DNA of 15,864 bases from an uncultured Candidatus Soleaferrea sp. (GTDB taxonomy: Bacteria > Bacillota > Clostridia > Oscillospirales > Ruminococcaceae). Below, in pieces: positions 1 through 7,165 of this stretch (positions are counted from its first letter, which is position 1; each line of letters opens with the position of its first letter). The notes beneath the pieces were generated by a model. The model did no database searches and was not told the DNA's origin. It saw nothing but the letters and a program-made list of their open reading frames with translations. Where the stretch lies: positions 1-15,864 of the forward strand of contig CAKTAG010000023.1 in NCBI GenBank assembly GCA_934527325.1, written 5' to 3'. The position numbers and the translations under genes are program-made.

Positions 1-955
1 AAACTAAATTATAAATTAAACTTTCATTAGCAAATCTTACTTCTAATTTTGATGGATGAACATTAACATCAATAGCATTAGCTGGTATAGTAATATTTAA
101 AACGCATGCAGGGAATCTACCTTGAATAATAAAAGACTTATATGCATCTTCTAATGCACCAGAACAAGTTTTAGATTTAACATATCTGGAATTAACAAAA
201 AAATGTTGCATCGATCTACTTGTTTTAGATTCTGCCGGATTTGAAATATAACCTTTGATAGTTATGTTATTATTCCCATATTCCAATGGTAACATTTTAG
301 CAGCCAAATCTTTACCTAATACACAATAAATAGCCGATAATAAATTACCATCTCCACATGTAGATAGTTTTTCTTGCCCTTCCCTAATAAAAGTAAATGC
401 TATTTCTGGGTGAGATAACGCAAGTTTATCTATTATAGAAGCTATTGCATTACCCTCTGTAACATCTTTTTTTAAAAACTTCATTCTAGCAGGCACATTA
501 AAAAATAAGTCTTTAATAGTTATGCTGGTTCCAACTGGTGAACCCGCATCTTCAATTACCCCACCTTTATTTTCTACAACAATATATTTTGTTCCATCTA
601 ATTCATCTTTAGTTCTAGTTATAAGTTCTACTTTAGAAACTGCACAAATAGACGCTAATGCCTCGCCTCTAAAACCTAATGTTAATATATTATTAATATC
701 ATCAACATTATGAACTTTACTTGTTGCATGTCTTAAAAAAGCTTTTTTTACATCATCTTTAAAAATTCCGCAACCATTATCAGTTATATTTATATATGTA
801 ACGCCACCATCTTTAATTTCTATTTTTATTTTTGTTGCTCCAGCATCTATTGAATTTTCAACTAATTCTTTAACAACCGATGCTGGCCGTTCAATTACTT
901 CACCTGCTGCAATTAATTCAGAAACAGATTTATTTAACAGATTTATTACACCCAT
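1..955 (-). CDS. mutL: DNA mismatch repair protein MutL, N-terminal part (runs off left edge)
   Basis: MutL couples mismatch recognition by MutS to strand incision and excision. It is a GHKL-type ATPase that dimerises on ATP binding. The visible 318 residues cover the ATPase and transducer domains. Seen in order: the IAAGEV-ERPASVVKELVENSIDAG segment with the Mg-binding Asn of ELVEN, DNGCGI for the nucleotide, HATSK, GFRGEALASI, the VGTSITIKDLFFNVPAR loop, and near the window edge DVNVHPSKLEVRF with the conserved transducer lysine. The C-terminal dimerisation/endonuclease domain lies outside the window. The ATG at 953-955 gives the usual MutL start (MGVINLL). An AAGGG ribosome site lies about 12 bases upstream, slightly far. 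The gene lies 94 bases behind the trkA-like gene, with no mutS visible upstream. Confidence 0.96.
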   Translation of the reverse strand, partial: MGVINLLNKSVSELIAAGEVIERPASVVKELVENSIDAGATKIKIEIKDGGVTYINITDNGCGIFKDDVKKAFLRHATSKVHNVDDINNILTLGFRGEALASICAVSKVELITRTKDELDGTKYIVVENKGGVIEDAGSPVGTSITIKDLFFNVPARMKFLKKDVTEGNAIASIIDKLALSHPEIAFTFIREGQEKLSTCGDGNLLSAIYCVLGKDLAAKMLPLEYGNNNITIKGYISNPAESKTSRSMQHFFVNSRYVKSKTCSGALEDAYKSFIIQGRFPACVLNITIPANAIDVNVHPSKLEVRFANESLIYNLV

Positions 956-1049
956 TGTAAATAACCAACCCTTTTATTAAAACAATATAACAAATTTTTC
1001 TATAATAATTATAATATAACTTTACAAGTAAAATAAGCAAAAACAAAAA

Positions 1050-1724
1050 CTAATTAGTTTTTACTTCTTTTATATTGAATAACTCTCCTATTTCATGAAT
1101 AGCCGTGTTTTTTGCAACCATAACTAATGCATCTCCAACCAAAAGTTTTGTATTTCCTCGCGGAATAATTAATTCATCATTCCTAGAAATAGTAACTATA
1201 ATACAATCTTCAGGAATTGGAAAATCTAACAATGTTATGCCTGCAAATTTAAAATCATCTGGAATAACAAATTCAACTATAGAAGCTTGCCCTCTATTTA
1301 AAGATGCTAATTGTTTTATTGCCGAAACATCAACTTCACGCTCAATCATATTAGATATATTATCTGTTGTGCTCAACGATATATCTACACCTAATTTTTT
1401 AAATATAAAAGAATTTTTAGGGTTATTTATTCTAGCAATAGTTTTACAAATGTTGAATTTATTTTTTGCTAACTGGCAAGCTATTAAATTATTTTGGTCT
1501 TGACCTGTTACACTAACCAAAACATCTGCTTCATTAACCCCAGCCGAAGATAAAATGTTAAAATTAGTTCCATCTCCACAAAAAACAGGAATATCTAAGT
1601 CATCTGCTAATTTAGCACATTTTTGTTTGTTCACTTCTATAATTCTAGGGCTATGCCCATGTTCTAAAAGTGTTTTAGAAAGGTAATAACCTACCTTTCC
1701 TCCTCCAACAACAATAACTACCAT
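1050..1724 (-). CDS. trkA: TrkA/KtrA-family potassium-transport regulator (RCK protein)
   Basis: This is a cytoplasmic gating subunit of a Trk/Ktr potassium channel. Such proteins bind NAD(H) or ATP and control the membrane partner (TrkH/KtrB). Residues 1-125 form a Rossmann fold: glycine motif GGGKVG at 7-12, acidic E30 ending the second strand, and GDGT at 50-53. Residues about 140-220 form a TrkA-C domain. At 224 residues it has a single N+C unit, like KtrA of Gram-positives, not the double unit of E. coli TrkA (about 458 residues). The ATG is preceded by AAAGG at a 9-base spacing. The channel subunit is not in the window, so it must be encoded elsewhere. The gene probably has its own promoter, and mutL follows on the same strand. 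The family is clear. The ligand and channel partner are inferred. Confidence 0.9.
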   Translation of the reverse strand: MVVIVVGGGKVGYYLSKTLLEHGHSPRIIEVNKQKCAKLADDLDIPVFCGDGTNFNILSSAGVNEADVLVSVTGQDQNNLIACQLAKNKFNICKTIARINNPKNSFIFKKLGVDISLSTTDNISNMIEREVDVSAIKQLASLNRGQASIVEFVIPDDFKFAGITLLDFPIPEDCIIVTISRNDELIIPRGNTKLLVGDALVMVAKNTAIHEIGELFNIKEVKTN

Positions 1725-1761
1725 GATATTTAACCTTTCATTTCCTTTTTTTCATATTTTT

Positions 1762-1770
1762 ATTATATCA
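1762..1770 (-). promoter_or_regulatory. Extended -10 promoter element for the trkA-like gene
   Basis: On the minus strand this reads TGA-TATAAT, a perfect -10 hexamer (1762-1767) with the TGN extension. It lies about 37 bases before the ATG at 1724. No good -35 is found 17 bases upstream, which an extended -10 can tolerate. The rest of the 1725-1926 gap is AT-rich DNA between divergent genes. I see no other clear element in it. Confidence 0.5.
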
Positions 1771-1926
1771 TACATCTAAATATATATCTATATTATTTTT
1801 CAATAAAAACCAAAATGTAACCATGAATAAAATTGATATTTTAACAATATTTTTTCATTGTAAAAAAACATAAACTCTATTAAAATAAATATATAATATT
1901 ATAATTTATTAGGGGGCAATTATATT

Positions 1927-2163
1927 ATGGAAAATATTATATTTTATAATGATATTATAAAAAAAGCATCCGAAAGAAGAAATCAAATGGCGGATGCTTT
2001 AGATGAACTCGAAAATCTAGGTTGTATTTCCGAAGAATATATTACTTATTCTTTAAAATTTATGACTACAGAACAATTGAAGTACATACTAGCATTTATT
2101 AAATTAACTCTACGTACAGATATTAATCAACCAAATCAATATAACAAAATAAACAAAAATTAA
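1927..2163 (+). CDS. Small hypothetical protein, 78 residues
   Basis: I do not recognise this protein. It is likely a real gene: a strong GGGGG ribosome site sits at 1912-1916, about 10 bases before the ATG; the frame is free of rare features; and the protein has alternating hydrophobic and charged residues typical of a small helical soluble protein. Residues 5-30 (DIIKKASERRNQMADALDELENLG) and 38-63 (EYITYSLKFMTTEQLKYILAFIKLTL) look like two amphipathic helices. The tail is Asn/Lys-rich and probably disordered. There is one cysteine and no signal peptide or true membrane segment. It is divergent from the trkA-like gene and ends 7 bases before the convergent yfcE stop. No function is assigned. 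Confidence 0.6.
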   Translation: MENIIFYNDIIKKASERRNQMADALDELENLGCISEEYITYSLKFMTTEQLKYILAFIKLTLRTDINQPNQYNKINKN

Positions 2164-2170
2164 AAATATA

Positions 2171-2722
2171 TTATTTTATATCACACATATATTTGCAAAC
2201 ATCGCCATCTAAGTTTTTCCATTCCACTCTATCATCTTCAAATGTTATGTAACCGTTGTCACTACCACCTCTTGGCATAGATATTGACCCAGGGTTTAAA
2301 TAAATATTACTATTACCAAACCGTTCACATTTTGGAATATGTGTATGGCCATGCAATAAAACATCCCCACTTTGCATAGGTGGTAAATTTTTTATATTAA
2401 ATTTATGCCCATGAGTTGCAAATATCATACGCTTACCAACTTGCAAAATACAGTATTCAGATAAAATTGGAAAATCTAAAACAGCTTGATCTACTTCAGC
2501 ATCACAATTCCCTTTTACACAACAAATTTTATTTTTTATAGAATTTAACATTTCAATTACTTCTTTAGGTGAATATTCTTGGGTTAAATCATTTCTAGGA
2601 CCATGGTAAAGAATATCACCTAAAATTAATAATTTATCTGCCATTTCTTTTTTAAATGCTACCAACATTTTATTGCAATAATACTTTGAACCGTGAATAT
2701 CTGAAACAACCATAATTTTCAT
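2171..2722 (-). CDS. yfcE: YfcE-type metal-dependent phosphodiesterase
   Basis: This is a calcineurin-like metallophosphoesterase of the YfcE subgroup, a cytosolic Mn-dependent phosphodiesterase whose natural substrate is not settled. All metal ligands are visible: D8 and H10 (SDIHGS), D36 (LGDILYHGPRN), N72 (GNCDAEVDQ), H104 (THGH) and H126/H128 (HGHTHIP), followed by LNPGSISMPRGG. The GPRN and EVDQ signatures and the 183-residue length match E. coli YfcE closely. The ATG at 2722 has AAGGAAG nine bases upstream, so it is preferred to the ATG three codons later. It is the third gene behind spoIID and the ADP-ribosyltransferase-like gene (47-base gap), probably co-transcribed. It meets the 78-residue orphan tail to tail. 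Confidence 0.93.
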   Translation of the reverse strand: MKIMVVSDIHGSKYYCNKMLVAFKKEMADKLLILGDILYHGPRNDLTQEYSPKEVIEMLNSIKNKICCVKGNCDAEVDQAVLDFPILSEYCILQVGKRMIFATHGHKFNIKNLPPMQSGDVLLHGHTHIPKCERFGNSNIYLNPGSISMPRGGSDNGYITFEDDRVEWKNLDGDVCKYMCDIK

Positions 2723-2769
2723 AAAATTTACTTCCTTAAACTTGTTATTTTTAACTTATAAGTAAAAAT

Positions 2770-3726
2770 TTATTGTTTGATAGTAATTACATCTGAATTT
2801 AAAATTAAATACTCTTGTATATCAACTTTTAACTCATCATCATACTCATCTGTATGTAAAACATCATACCCTAAAAGCTTTGCCATTAATCCAGAATTGT
2901 AGTACAACGCTGCTTTTTTATCTTTAAAATATTTTTTTTGCTGTTTCAGTTCATCATATCTACTATCATTTTTTGCCTTTTCAGCAATTTTATCCCAAAC
3001 TTCCATATCATTCAAAACCTCTGTTGGCAACAATTTCTCTTCTAATTTTACTATTTCTTTAAAATTTAATTCATATAATTTATTAACATCAAAATCTGGA
3101 ACATACTCTTTAAATAAATATTCTGTTACAAGATAATTAATAGGGTTATATAAAAAATCTACTTTTTCTAATTTTAAAATATAATTAAATTCGCTATTGT
3201 ATTTTTTTACCATAATATCTTTCAGTTCTTCAAGATATTTATTCTCTAATATATTATTTGTATTATTCAAAAACATGGTAACTATAGCATTTTTATTACT
3301 TGCAAATTGTTGAGCACATTTATAATTTGAAGTAGTGTATATTCCATTGCCTCGAACATTATCTATATTTTTACCTATATATAATTCACCTTGTTTAAAT
3401 TTTTCAATATATTTTTTAAAATTTTCACCATTAAAACCTCTATATAAGATTATTTTATTTTTAGCTTTTTTATTAAAAACGTTTTCAGTTAACAAGTTCG
3501 GTTTACCACTATTACTTTGCATATATTTTATACATACATCTTCAAAAATTTCTGGTGATACATTTTTGTTATCAGATAAAAATTTATTAATTTTTTCATA
3601 CAACAAATCTGCTTCTTTTTGCTTGCTTGTTGTTTTATAAATACCAAATAAATAATACACACCTACAATAAAAATAAAACAAATACTAAATAAAATTAAA
3701 TATAATATTATTTTTTTATTTTTCAT
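2770..3726 (-). CDS. Membrane-anchored protein with ADP-ribosyltransferase-like domain
   Basis: The protein has 318 residues from the ATG at 3726. A longer reading from GTG at 3738 is unlikely because the AGGTGG ribosome site overlaps that codon and lies 8 bases before the ATG. Residues 1-5 (MKNKK) are basic and 6-28 form one membrane helix. By the positive-inside rule the rest should lie outside the cytoplasm. Residues 90-160 and 280-318 resemble the toxin/phage-capsid type of ADP-ribosyltransferase fold: ILYRGF with R96, RGNGIYTTS at 125-133 followed by KCAQQFA, then GYDVL at 286-290 and QEYLILN at 304-310 with E305. The middle (160-270) is a charged helical insertion. The fold assignment comes from motif order read by eye. 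Enzyme activity is not shown, and a structural or degenerate domain is possible. It lies 24 bases behind spoIID. Confidence 0.72.
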   Translation of the reverse strand: MKNKKIILYLILFSICFIFIVGVYYLFGIYKTTSKQKEADLLYEKINKFLSDNKNVSPEIFEDVCIKYMQSNSGKPNLLTENVFNKKAKNKIILYRGFNGENFKKYIEKFKQGELYIGKNIDNVRGNGIYTTSNYKCAQQFASNKNAIVTMFLNNTNNILENKYLEELKDIMVKKYNSEFNYILKLEKVDFLYNPINYLVTEYLFKEYVPDFDVNKLYELNFKEIVKLEEKLLPTEVLNDMEVWDKIAEKAKNDSRYDELKQQKKYFKDKKAALYYNSGLMAKLLGYDVLHTDEYDDELKVDIQEYLILNSDVITIKQ

Positions 3727-3750
3727 TAAACAAACCACCTTTTTTTAATG

Positions 3751-4686
3751 TTACTCAGCTATGTTTTTTGTATAACAATCTGGAAAATAATGATTTAAAA
3801 TTTCTTTATAAGACATATTCTCTCTTTTGCTATATAAATCTGCTCCTATTTGGCTCATACCTACCCCATGCCCAAAACCATAAGAAGTAAACAAAAACTC
3901 TTCCTTTTCATCATCGTATTGTATTTCAAACTTAGGTGATTTTAACTTAGATAGTACTTCTTCTCGTATACGTCTACCTGTGATGTCAATAACTTTGTTT
4001 AAAGATTTGTTATAATATGTACTATAACTTCCCACAAGCATTTTACCATTATAATCACCAGTTGTTTTTGTTAATACTTTGAACATATCTTGTGGTACAA
4101 CATTATCTAAAATCAAACCCCATTTTTCTTTAAATAGAGTTTTTATTTCTTCTAAGCTATAAACACACTGTGTTTTATAATTTGGAGCCTGGTAATCGTA
4201 CTTGCTTTCAACACTTATTGTATCATATTTTGCATCTCCATTTTCCCAAATATCACTTGCTTTATTAGTTCTACCCGCAACAGATGCACAATATGGAGTA
4301 AACGCTATTTTTTTATTTCTTTCATTATAACACAGTATTAAGCCACAAACATCATCAACAGCTGCCTTAACTTTTTTTGACGGTTCTTTATAAATAACTG
4401 ATGGATAAATTCTATGTTCATTACACCAAAGTGTGTATGTACGAACTGCTATTGCTTGAGCACGTATAGCTTCTGTTGAAAATTTACTACCCATTTCTTT
4501 TTCAACAATCATAGAAACAGCTGTTTCTAATGGCAATTTATACAATTTTCCATTTATTGTTACTATAGTAGTTTGATTTTTATCACATTCATCTTCATCC
4601 GTAAAAACAATTATATTACTACAAATAACAAACAATAACATAACTAAAGTAGTTATACATATTTTTATATGCTTCACACTAAACAT
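3751..4686 (-). CDS. spoIID: Stage II sporulation protein D (engulfment lytic transglycosylase)
   Basis: SpoIID is a membrane-anchored lytic transglycosylase of the mother cell. It degrades septal glycan with SpoIIP and SpoIIM to drive engulfment. Residues about 5-28 form a signal anchor. The catalytic region EKEMGSKFSTEAIRAQAIAVRTY holds the likely catalytic E64. C133 in the FTPYCASVAGRT segment occupies the metal/substrate loop region, and GHGVGMSQIG at 272-281 is the family signature, followed by YKEILNHYFPD. The length of 311 is normal. The ATG at 4686 has only AGGT at 10 bases. A GTG three codons later (4677) has AAAAGG at 7 bases and may be the true start (308 residues). The next gene, the ADP-ribosyltransferase-like one, follows after 24 bases, so the two are probably one transcript. 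Confidence 0.96.
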   Translation of the reverse strand: MFSVKHIKICITTLVMLLFVICSNIIVFTDEDECDKNQTTIVTINGKLYKLPLETAVSMIVEKEMGSKFSTEAIRAQAIAVRTYTLWCNEHRIYPSVIYKEPSKKVKAAVDDVCGLILCYNERNKKIAFTPYCASVAGRTNKASDIWENGDAKYDTISVESKYDYQAPNYKTQCVYSLEEIKTLFKEKWGLILDNVVPQDMFKVLTKTTGDYNGKMLVGSYSTYYNKSLNKVIDITGRRIREEVLSKLKSPKFEIQYDDEKEEFLFTSYGFGHGVGMSQIGADLYSKRENMSYKEILNHYFPDCYTKNIAE

Positions 4687-4777
4687 CCTTTTTTTTACCT
4701 ATTCACATAACTTATTTCCACAACATTACATTGATTTATAAATTCAAAACCACTTAACATCAACCATTAAAACAAAA

Positions 4778-4795
4778 TGTAGAAATAGTTCTACA
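4778..4795. promoter_or_regulatory. 18-bp dyad upstream of spoIID
   Basis: A perfect 7-base inverted repeat (TGTAGAA / TTCTACA) surrounds a 4-base spacer, about 90 bases before the spoIID start. On the minus strand it is followed by TTTTGTTTT, so it could be a second terminator for the rpsI transcript. It could equally be an operator for spoIID. The rest of 4687-4845 is AT-rich, and I could not pick out a convincing sigma-E promoter. Confidence 0.35.
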
Positions 4796-4845
4796 AAAAA
4801 TATAAACAATTATTTTACGTACCATTTAATTAAGTAATTAATTTA

Positions 4846-4895
4846 AAAACTTTAAAAGCTATATCTATTTTATTAAATATAGCTTTTAAAGTTTT
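4846..4895 (-). terminator. Hairpin terminator of the rplM-rpsI operon
   Basis: Perfect 19-base inverted repeat: left arm 4846-4864, right arm 4877-4895, 12-base loop. It starts 22 bases after the rpsI stop. The minus-strand RNA ends the stem in GUUUUUAAAUUAAUU, a moderately U-rich tail, so Rho-independent termination is plausible. The stem is itself AT-rich with two GC pairs flanked by A/U runs, and could also work from the other strand. Confidence 0.72.
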
Positions 4896-4917
4896 ACTAA
4901 TTTTACAAAATAATAAA

Positions 4918-5319
4918 CTATCTTTTTGAAAACTGCGGTGCACGACGAGCTGCTTTAAGACCATATTTTTTACGTTCTTTCATGCGTGAATCACGTGTTA
5001 ACATACCTTCTTTTTTCAATATCGGTCTAACAACCTCTTCACCAGATTGTAATAAAGCTCTTGAAATACCATGCCTTATAGCACCAGCTTGACCAGAAAC
5101 TCCGCCACCACTTACTCTAACAACTATATCAAAACTTCCTAAAGTGTTAGTTAATTCTAAAGGTTGCCTTACTATTAATTTTAATGTATCTAACCCAAAA
5201 TATTCGTTTATGTCTCTACCATTTATAGTTATGTTACCTGTACCAGGGTAAAGCCTAACTCTAGCAACAGAACTCTTTCTTCTTCCTGTGCCATATAAAT
5301 GTGGTTTTTGTTCAAACAT
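4918..5319 (-). CDS. rpsI: 30S ribosomal protein S9
   Basis: S9 (uS9) binds the head of the small subunit, and its C-terminal tail contacts P-site tRNA. At 133 residues it is full length. Visible signatures are YGTGRRKSSVARVRLYPGTG at the N-terminus, the GGGVSGQAGAIRHGISRALL core, and the conserved basic C-terminus KKYGLKAARRAPQFSKR ending in Lys-Arg, which is typical of S9. An AAAGGAG ribosome site precedes the ATG. It lies 27 bases behind rplM in the classic rplM-rpsI pair and is followed by the hairpin at 4846-4895. Confidence 0.99.
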   Translation of the reverse strand: MFEQKPHLYGTGRRKSSVARVRLYPGTGNITINGRDINEYFGLDTLKLIVRQPLELTNTLGSFDIVVRVSGGGVSGQAGAIRHGISRALLQSGEEVVRPILKKEGMLTRDSRMKERKKYGLKAARRAPQFSKR

Positions 5320-5346
5320 AATTATAAATCTCCTTTCAAATAAAAT

Positions 5347-5775
5347 TTATATCTCTATAACTTCTGGTTTTTGAGCTTGATGTTTATGTACATCACCTTT
5401 ATATATTCTAACTCTAGTTAAAGCTTTTCTACCAATAGTTGTATCTGGAATCATTCCCTTAATAGCTAACATTAATGCTTTTTCTGGCCTTTTAGCCATT
5501 AAAGTTTTGTATTGTATCTCTTTTAAACCACCAACCCAGCCTGTGTGGTACCTATAATATTTTTGTTGCAATTTATTACCAGTTAATTTAGCTTTTTCAG
5601 CATTAACAATAATAACGTGGTCCCCACAATCAACATGAGGTGTAAAAATTGGTTTATTTTTACCTCTTAAAATATTAGCGGTTATTGCAGCAACTCTACC
5701 AAGCGGTTTGTCACTAGCATCTATAATATACCATTTTCTAACTATTTCAGCTGGCTTAGCCATATAAGTCGACAT
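5347..5775 (-). CDS. rplM: 50S ribosomal protein L13
   Basis: L13 (uL13) is an early-assembly protein of the large subunit. The 142 residues match the family length. The N-terminal RKWYIIDASDKPLGRVAAITANILRGKNK, the DCGDHVIIVNAEKAKLTGNK segment, the YRYHTGWVGGLKE motif and the MIPDTTIGRKALTRVRIYKGDVHKHQAQKP end are all characteristic. The ATG at 5775 is chosen over the one four codons later because GGAGGAG lies 8 bases upstream. It is the first gene of the rplM-rpsI operon, driven by the consensus promoter at 5922-5950 with an untranslated leader of about 140 bases. Confidence 0.99.
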   Translation of the reverse strand: MSTYMAKPAEIVRKWYIIDASDKPLGRVAAITANILRGKNKPIFTPHVDCGDHVIIVNAEKAKLTGNKLQQKYYRYHTGWVGGLKEIQYKTLMAKRPEKALMLAIKGMIPDTTIGRKALTRVRIYKGDVHKHQAQKPEVIEI

Positions 5776-5915
5776 TATTTAATCTCCTCCTAATATTTAT
5801 AACAAAAAGTATAAAACAATTACTTTTACTTTTACTTTTTTTTAACGCATCTAACTTAATATAGTTTTATTTAGGGGGCAAATAAACAATATTAACCCAG
5901 AATTGTATTTTCACT
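5776..5915 (-). promoter_or_regulatory. 5' untranslated leader of rplM
   Basis: About 140 bases lie between the predicted start of transcription and the rplM ATG. L13 leader RNAs that bind ribosomal protein are known in low-GC Gram-positives, so autoregulation here is possible. I could not draw a convincing conserved structure by eye. The leader contains a C-rich CCCCCT patch and a purine-rich run built from AAAAGT repeats before the GGAGGAG ribosome site. Confidence 0.35.
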
Positions 5916-5921
5916 TTAACC

Positions 5922-5950
5922 ATTATAATTTATATTTTACAGTTTGTCAA
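5922..5950 (-). promoter_or_regulatory. Consensus sigma-A promoter for rplM-rpsI
   Basis: On the minus strand TTGACA (5945-5950) and TATAAT (5922-5927) are separated by exactly 17 bases, a perfect match to the vegetative consensus. Transcription should start near 5915. The strength fits a ribosomal protein operon. Positions 5951-6047, between this promoter and the pfkA stop, are AT-rich, and I found no clear terminator for pfkA there. Confidence 0.93.
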
Positions 5951-6047
5951 TAGAAATAAAAAAATTATTATATCTCCATTTTTCTTTAAAAATTTTCAAA
6001 AATCTCTTTATAACTAATTTATAAAATATTTATACTAGCCACCCTAT

Positions 6048-7019
6048 CTACAAAGATACTTGTTGTGCTACATCATATAAATCGTAATCAAAATCTTTAG
6101 GCATTTTTAATGCTTCATTTATGTCAATATCTATAATTTTATTGTTCTTCACTGCCACAACTCTACTTCTTTTATTGTTAAGAATAAGGTTTACCGCATA
6201 ATTACCCATATAACTAGCCATTACCCTGTCTTTAACAGATGGTGAACCTCCCCTTTGTACATGCCCTAAAACAGCTACTCTAGTCTCTAAATTTGTTTTT
6301 TCAGCTATATATTTTGCTAATTCATTTGTTTTACCATAACCTTCACCAATAACTATTATAAAATGCTTTTTACCAGTTTGTTGAATCGTTTTTATTTTAT
6401 CTATTATATTACTATCAATATCAATATTAGGTATTTCTGGCACAATAATAAATGTTGCCCCACAAGCCACTCCAGTTTCTAACGCAATATGCCCAGACCG
6501 CCTACCCATAACCTCTACAACTGTACATCTATCGTGAGATTGTGATGTGTCACGTAGCTTATCAATCATTTCCATTGCTGTATTTATAGCTGTATCAAAA
6601 CCTATTGAATAATCACTACAACCTATATCGTTATCTATTGTCCCAGGAATCCCAACACATAAAATTCCCAATTTAGATAAATCTCTAGCTCCTCTAAATG
6701 TTCCGTCTCCACCAATAACAACTAAACCTTGTATATTATTATCTATACATGTTTTTTTAGCTTTTTCCAACCCCTCTTCTGTTTTAAACTCCAAACACCT
6801 AGCAGTATAAAGTGTTGTTCCTCCACGGTGAATTATATCTGAAACATCCCTTATTGTTAACGGTTTTATATTTTTATTTATTAAACCATTATAACCGTAC
6901 ATTATTCCAACTACTTCTACTTTATTAAAAATAGCTGTTCTAACTACAGCTCTAATAGCAGCATTCATACCTGGAGCATCTCCACCACTTGTTAATACAC
7001 CAATTTTTGTTATCTTCAT
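6048..7019 (-). CDS. pfkA: ATP-dependent 6-phosphofructokinase
   Basis: It phosphorylates fructose 6-phosphate to fructose 1,6-bisphosphate, the committed step of glycolysis. The start is the ATG at 7019 (323 residues, MKITKIGVL), with GGAGG 8 bases upstream; an upstream in-frame extension to 7073 lacks this support. Signatures: GGDAPGMN at 12-19, GGDGT at 103-107, PGTIDND at 125-131 with catalytic D129, EVMGRRSGHIAL at 169-180, and LGHVQRGG. Gly at 106 and Gly at 126 mark the ATP-using type; pyrophosphate-dependent enzymes carry Asp and Lys there. The length matches bacterial PfkA (about 320). It appears monocistronic, with its own promoter at 7102-7130. No pyruvate kinase gene, a frequent neighbour in Firmicutes, is nearby. 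Confidence 0.97.
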   Translation of the reverse strand: MKITKIGVLTSGGDAPGMNAAIRAVVRTAIFNKVEVVGIMYGYNGLINKNIKPLTIRDVSDIIHRGGTTLYTARCLEFKTEEGLEKAKKTCIDNNIQGLVVIGGDGTFRGARDLSKLGILCVGIPGTIDNDIGCSDYSIGFDTAINTAMEMIDKLRDTSQSHDRCTVVEVMGRRSGHIALETGVACGATFIIVPEIPNIDIDSNIIDKIKTIQQTGKKHFIIVIGEGYGKTNELAKYIAEKTNLETRVAVLGHVQRGGSPSVKDRVMASYMGNYAVNLILNNKRSRVVAVKNNKIIDIDINEALKMPKDFDYDLYDVAQQVSL

Positions 7020-7101
7020 AGCATAAACCTCCGTTAAAAATACTAAAATTGTTTTAGTTTTAAAATAAAACAATCACATAAATTTTTTGCTTAATAAATA
7101 T

Positions 7102-7130
7102 AGTATATCACAAAAATAAACAATCTACAA
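7102..7130 (-). promoter_or_regulatory. Sigma-A promoter for pfkA
   Basis: On the minus strand TTGTAG (7125-7130), a 17-base spacer and TATACT (7102-7107) lie about 85 bases before the pfkA ATG. The -35 and spacer are within a tandem duplication (7113-7144), so a second copy of the TTGTAG hexamer lies 16 bases further upstream. Confidence 0.7.
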
Positions 7131-7144
7131 AATAAACAATCTAC
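7113..7144. repeat. 16-bp tandem direct repeat at the pfkA promoter
   Basis: Two perfect adjacent copies of AAAATAAACAATCTAC (7113-7128 and 7129-7144) lie between the ylbJ stop and the pfkA -10. The junction creates the chosen -35. It looks like a recent slippage duplication, or else a pair of protein binding sites. Confidence 0.85.
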
Positions 7145-7165
7145 ATTTTTTTACTTAAAATTATA

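Noticed and set aside
522..713. Rightward 63-residue frame
   Set aside because: It lies entirely inside mutL on the opposite strand, has no ribosome site and a low-complexity product.
1045..1062. 18-bp palindrome at the trkA stop, possible terminator
   Set aside because: It has a short AT-only core with no real loop and overlaps the coding end. Termination before mutL is not convincing.
1105..1503. Rightward 132-residue frame
   Set aside because: It is the antisense shadow of the trkA-like gene, which carries clear family motifs.
2748..2765. Imperfect palindrome around ACTTATAAGT between yfcE and its upstream gene
   Set aside because: The stem is interrupted by a bulge, there is no loop, and no T-run follows on the transcribed strand. 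It is probably chance in AT-rich DNA.
3335..3640. Rightward 101-residue frame
   Set aside because: It is the antisense of the ADP-ribosyltransferase-like gene. Its hydrophobic content comes from the complement of Lys/Asn codons.
5871..5882. TTTAGGGGGCAA string on the plus strand, nearly identical to the ribosome site of the 78-residue gene
   Set aside because: No start codon or open frame follows it, and it lies in the antisense of the rplM leader. It is treated as coincidence.
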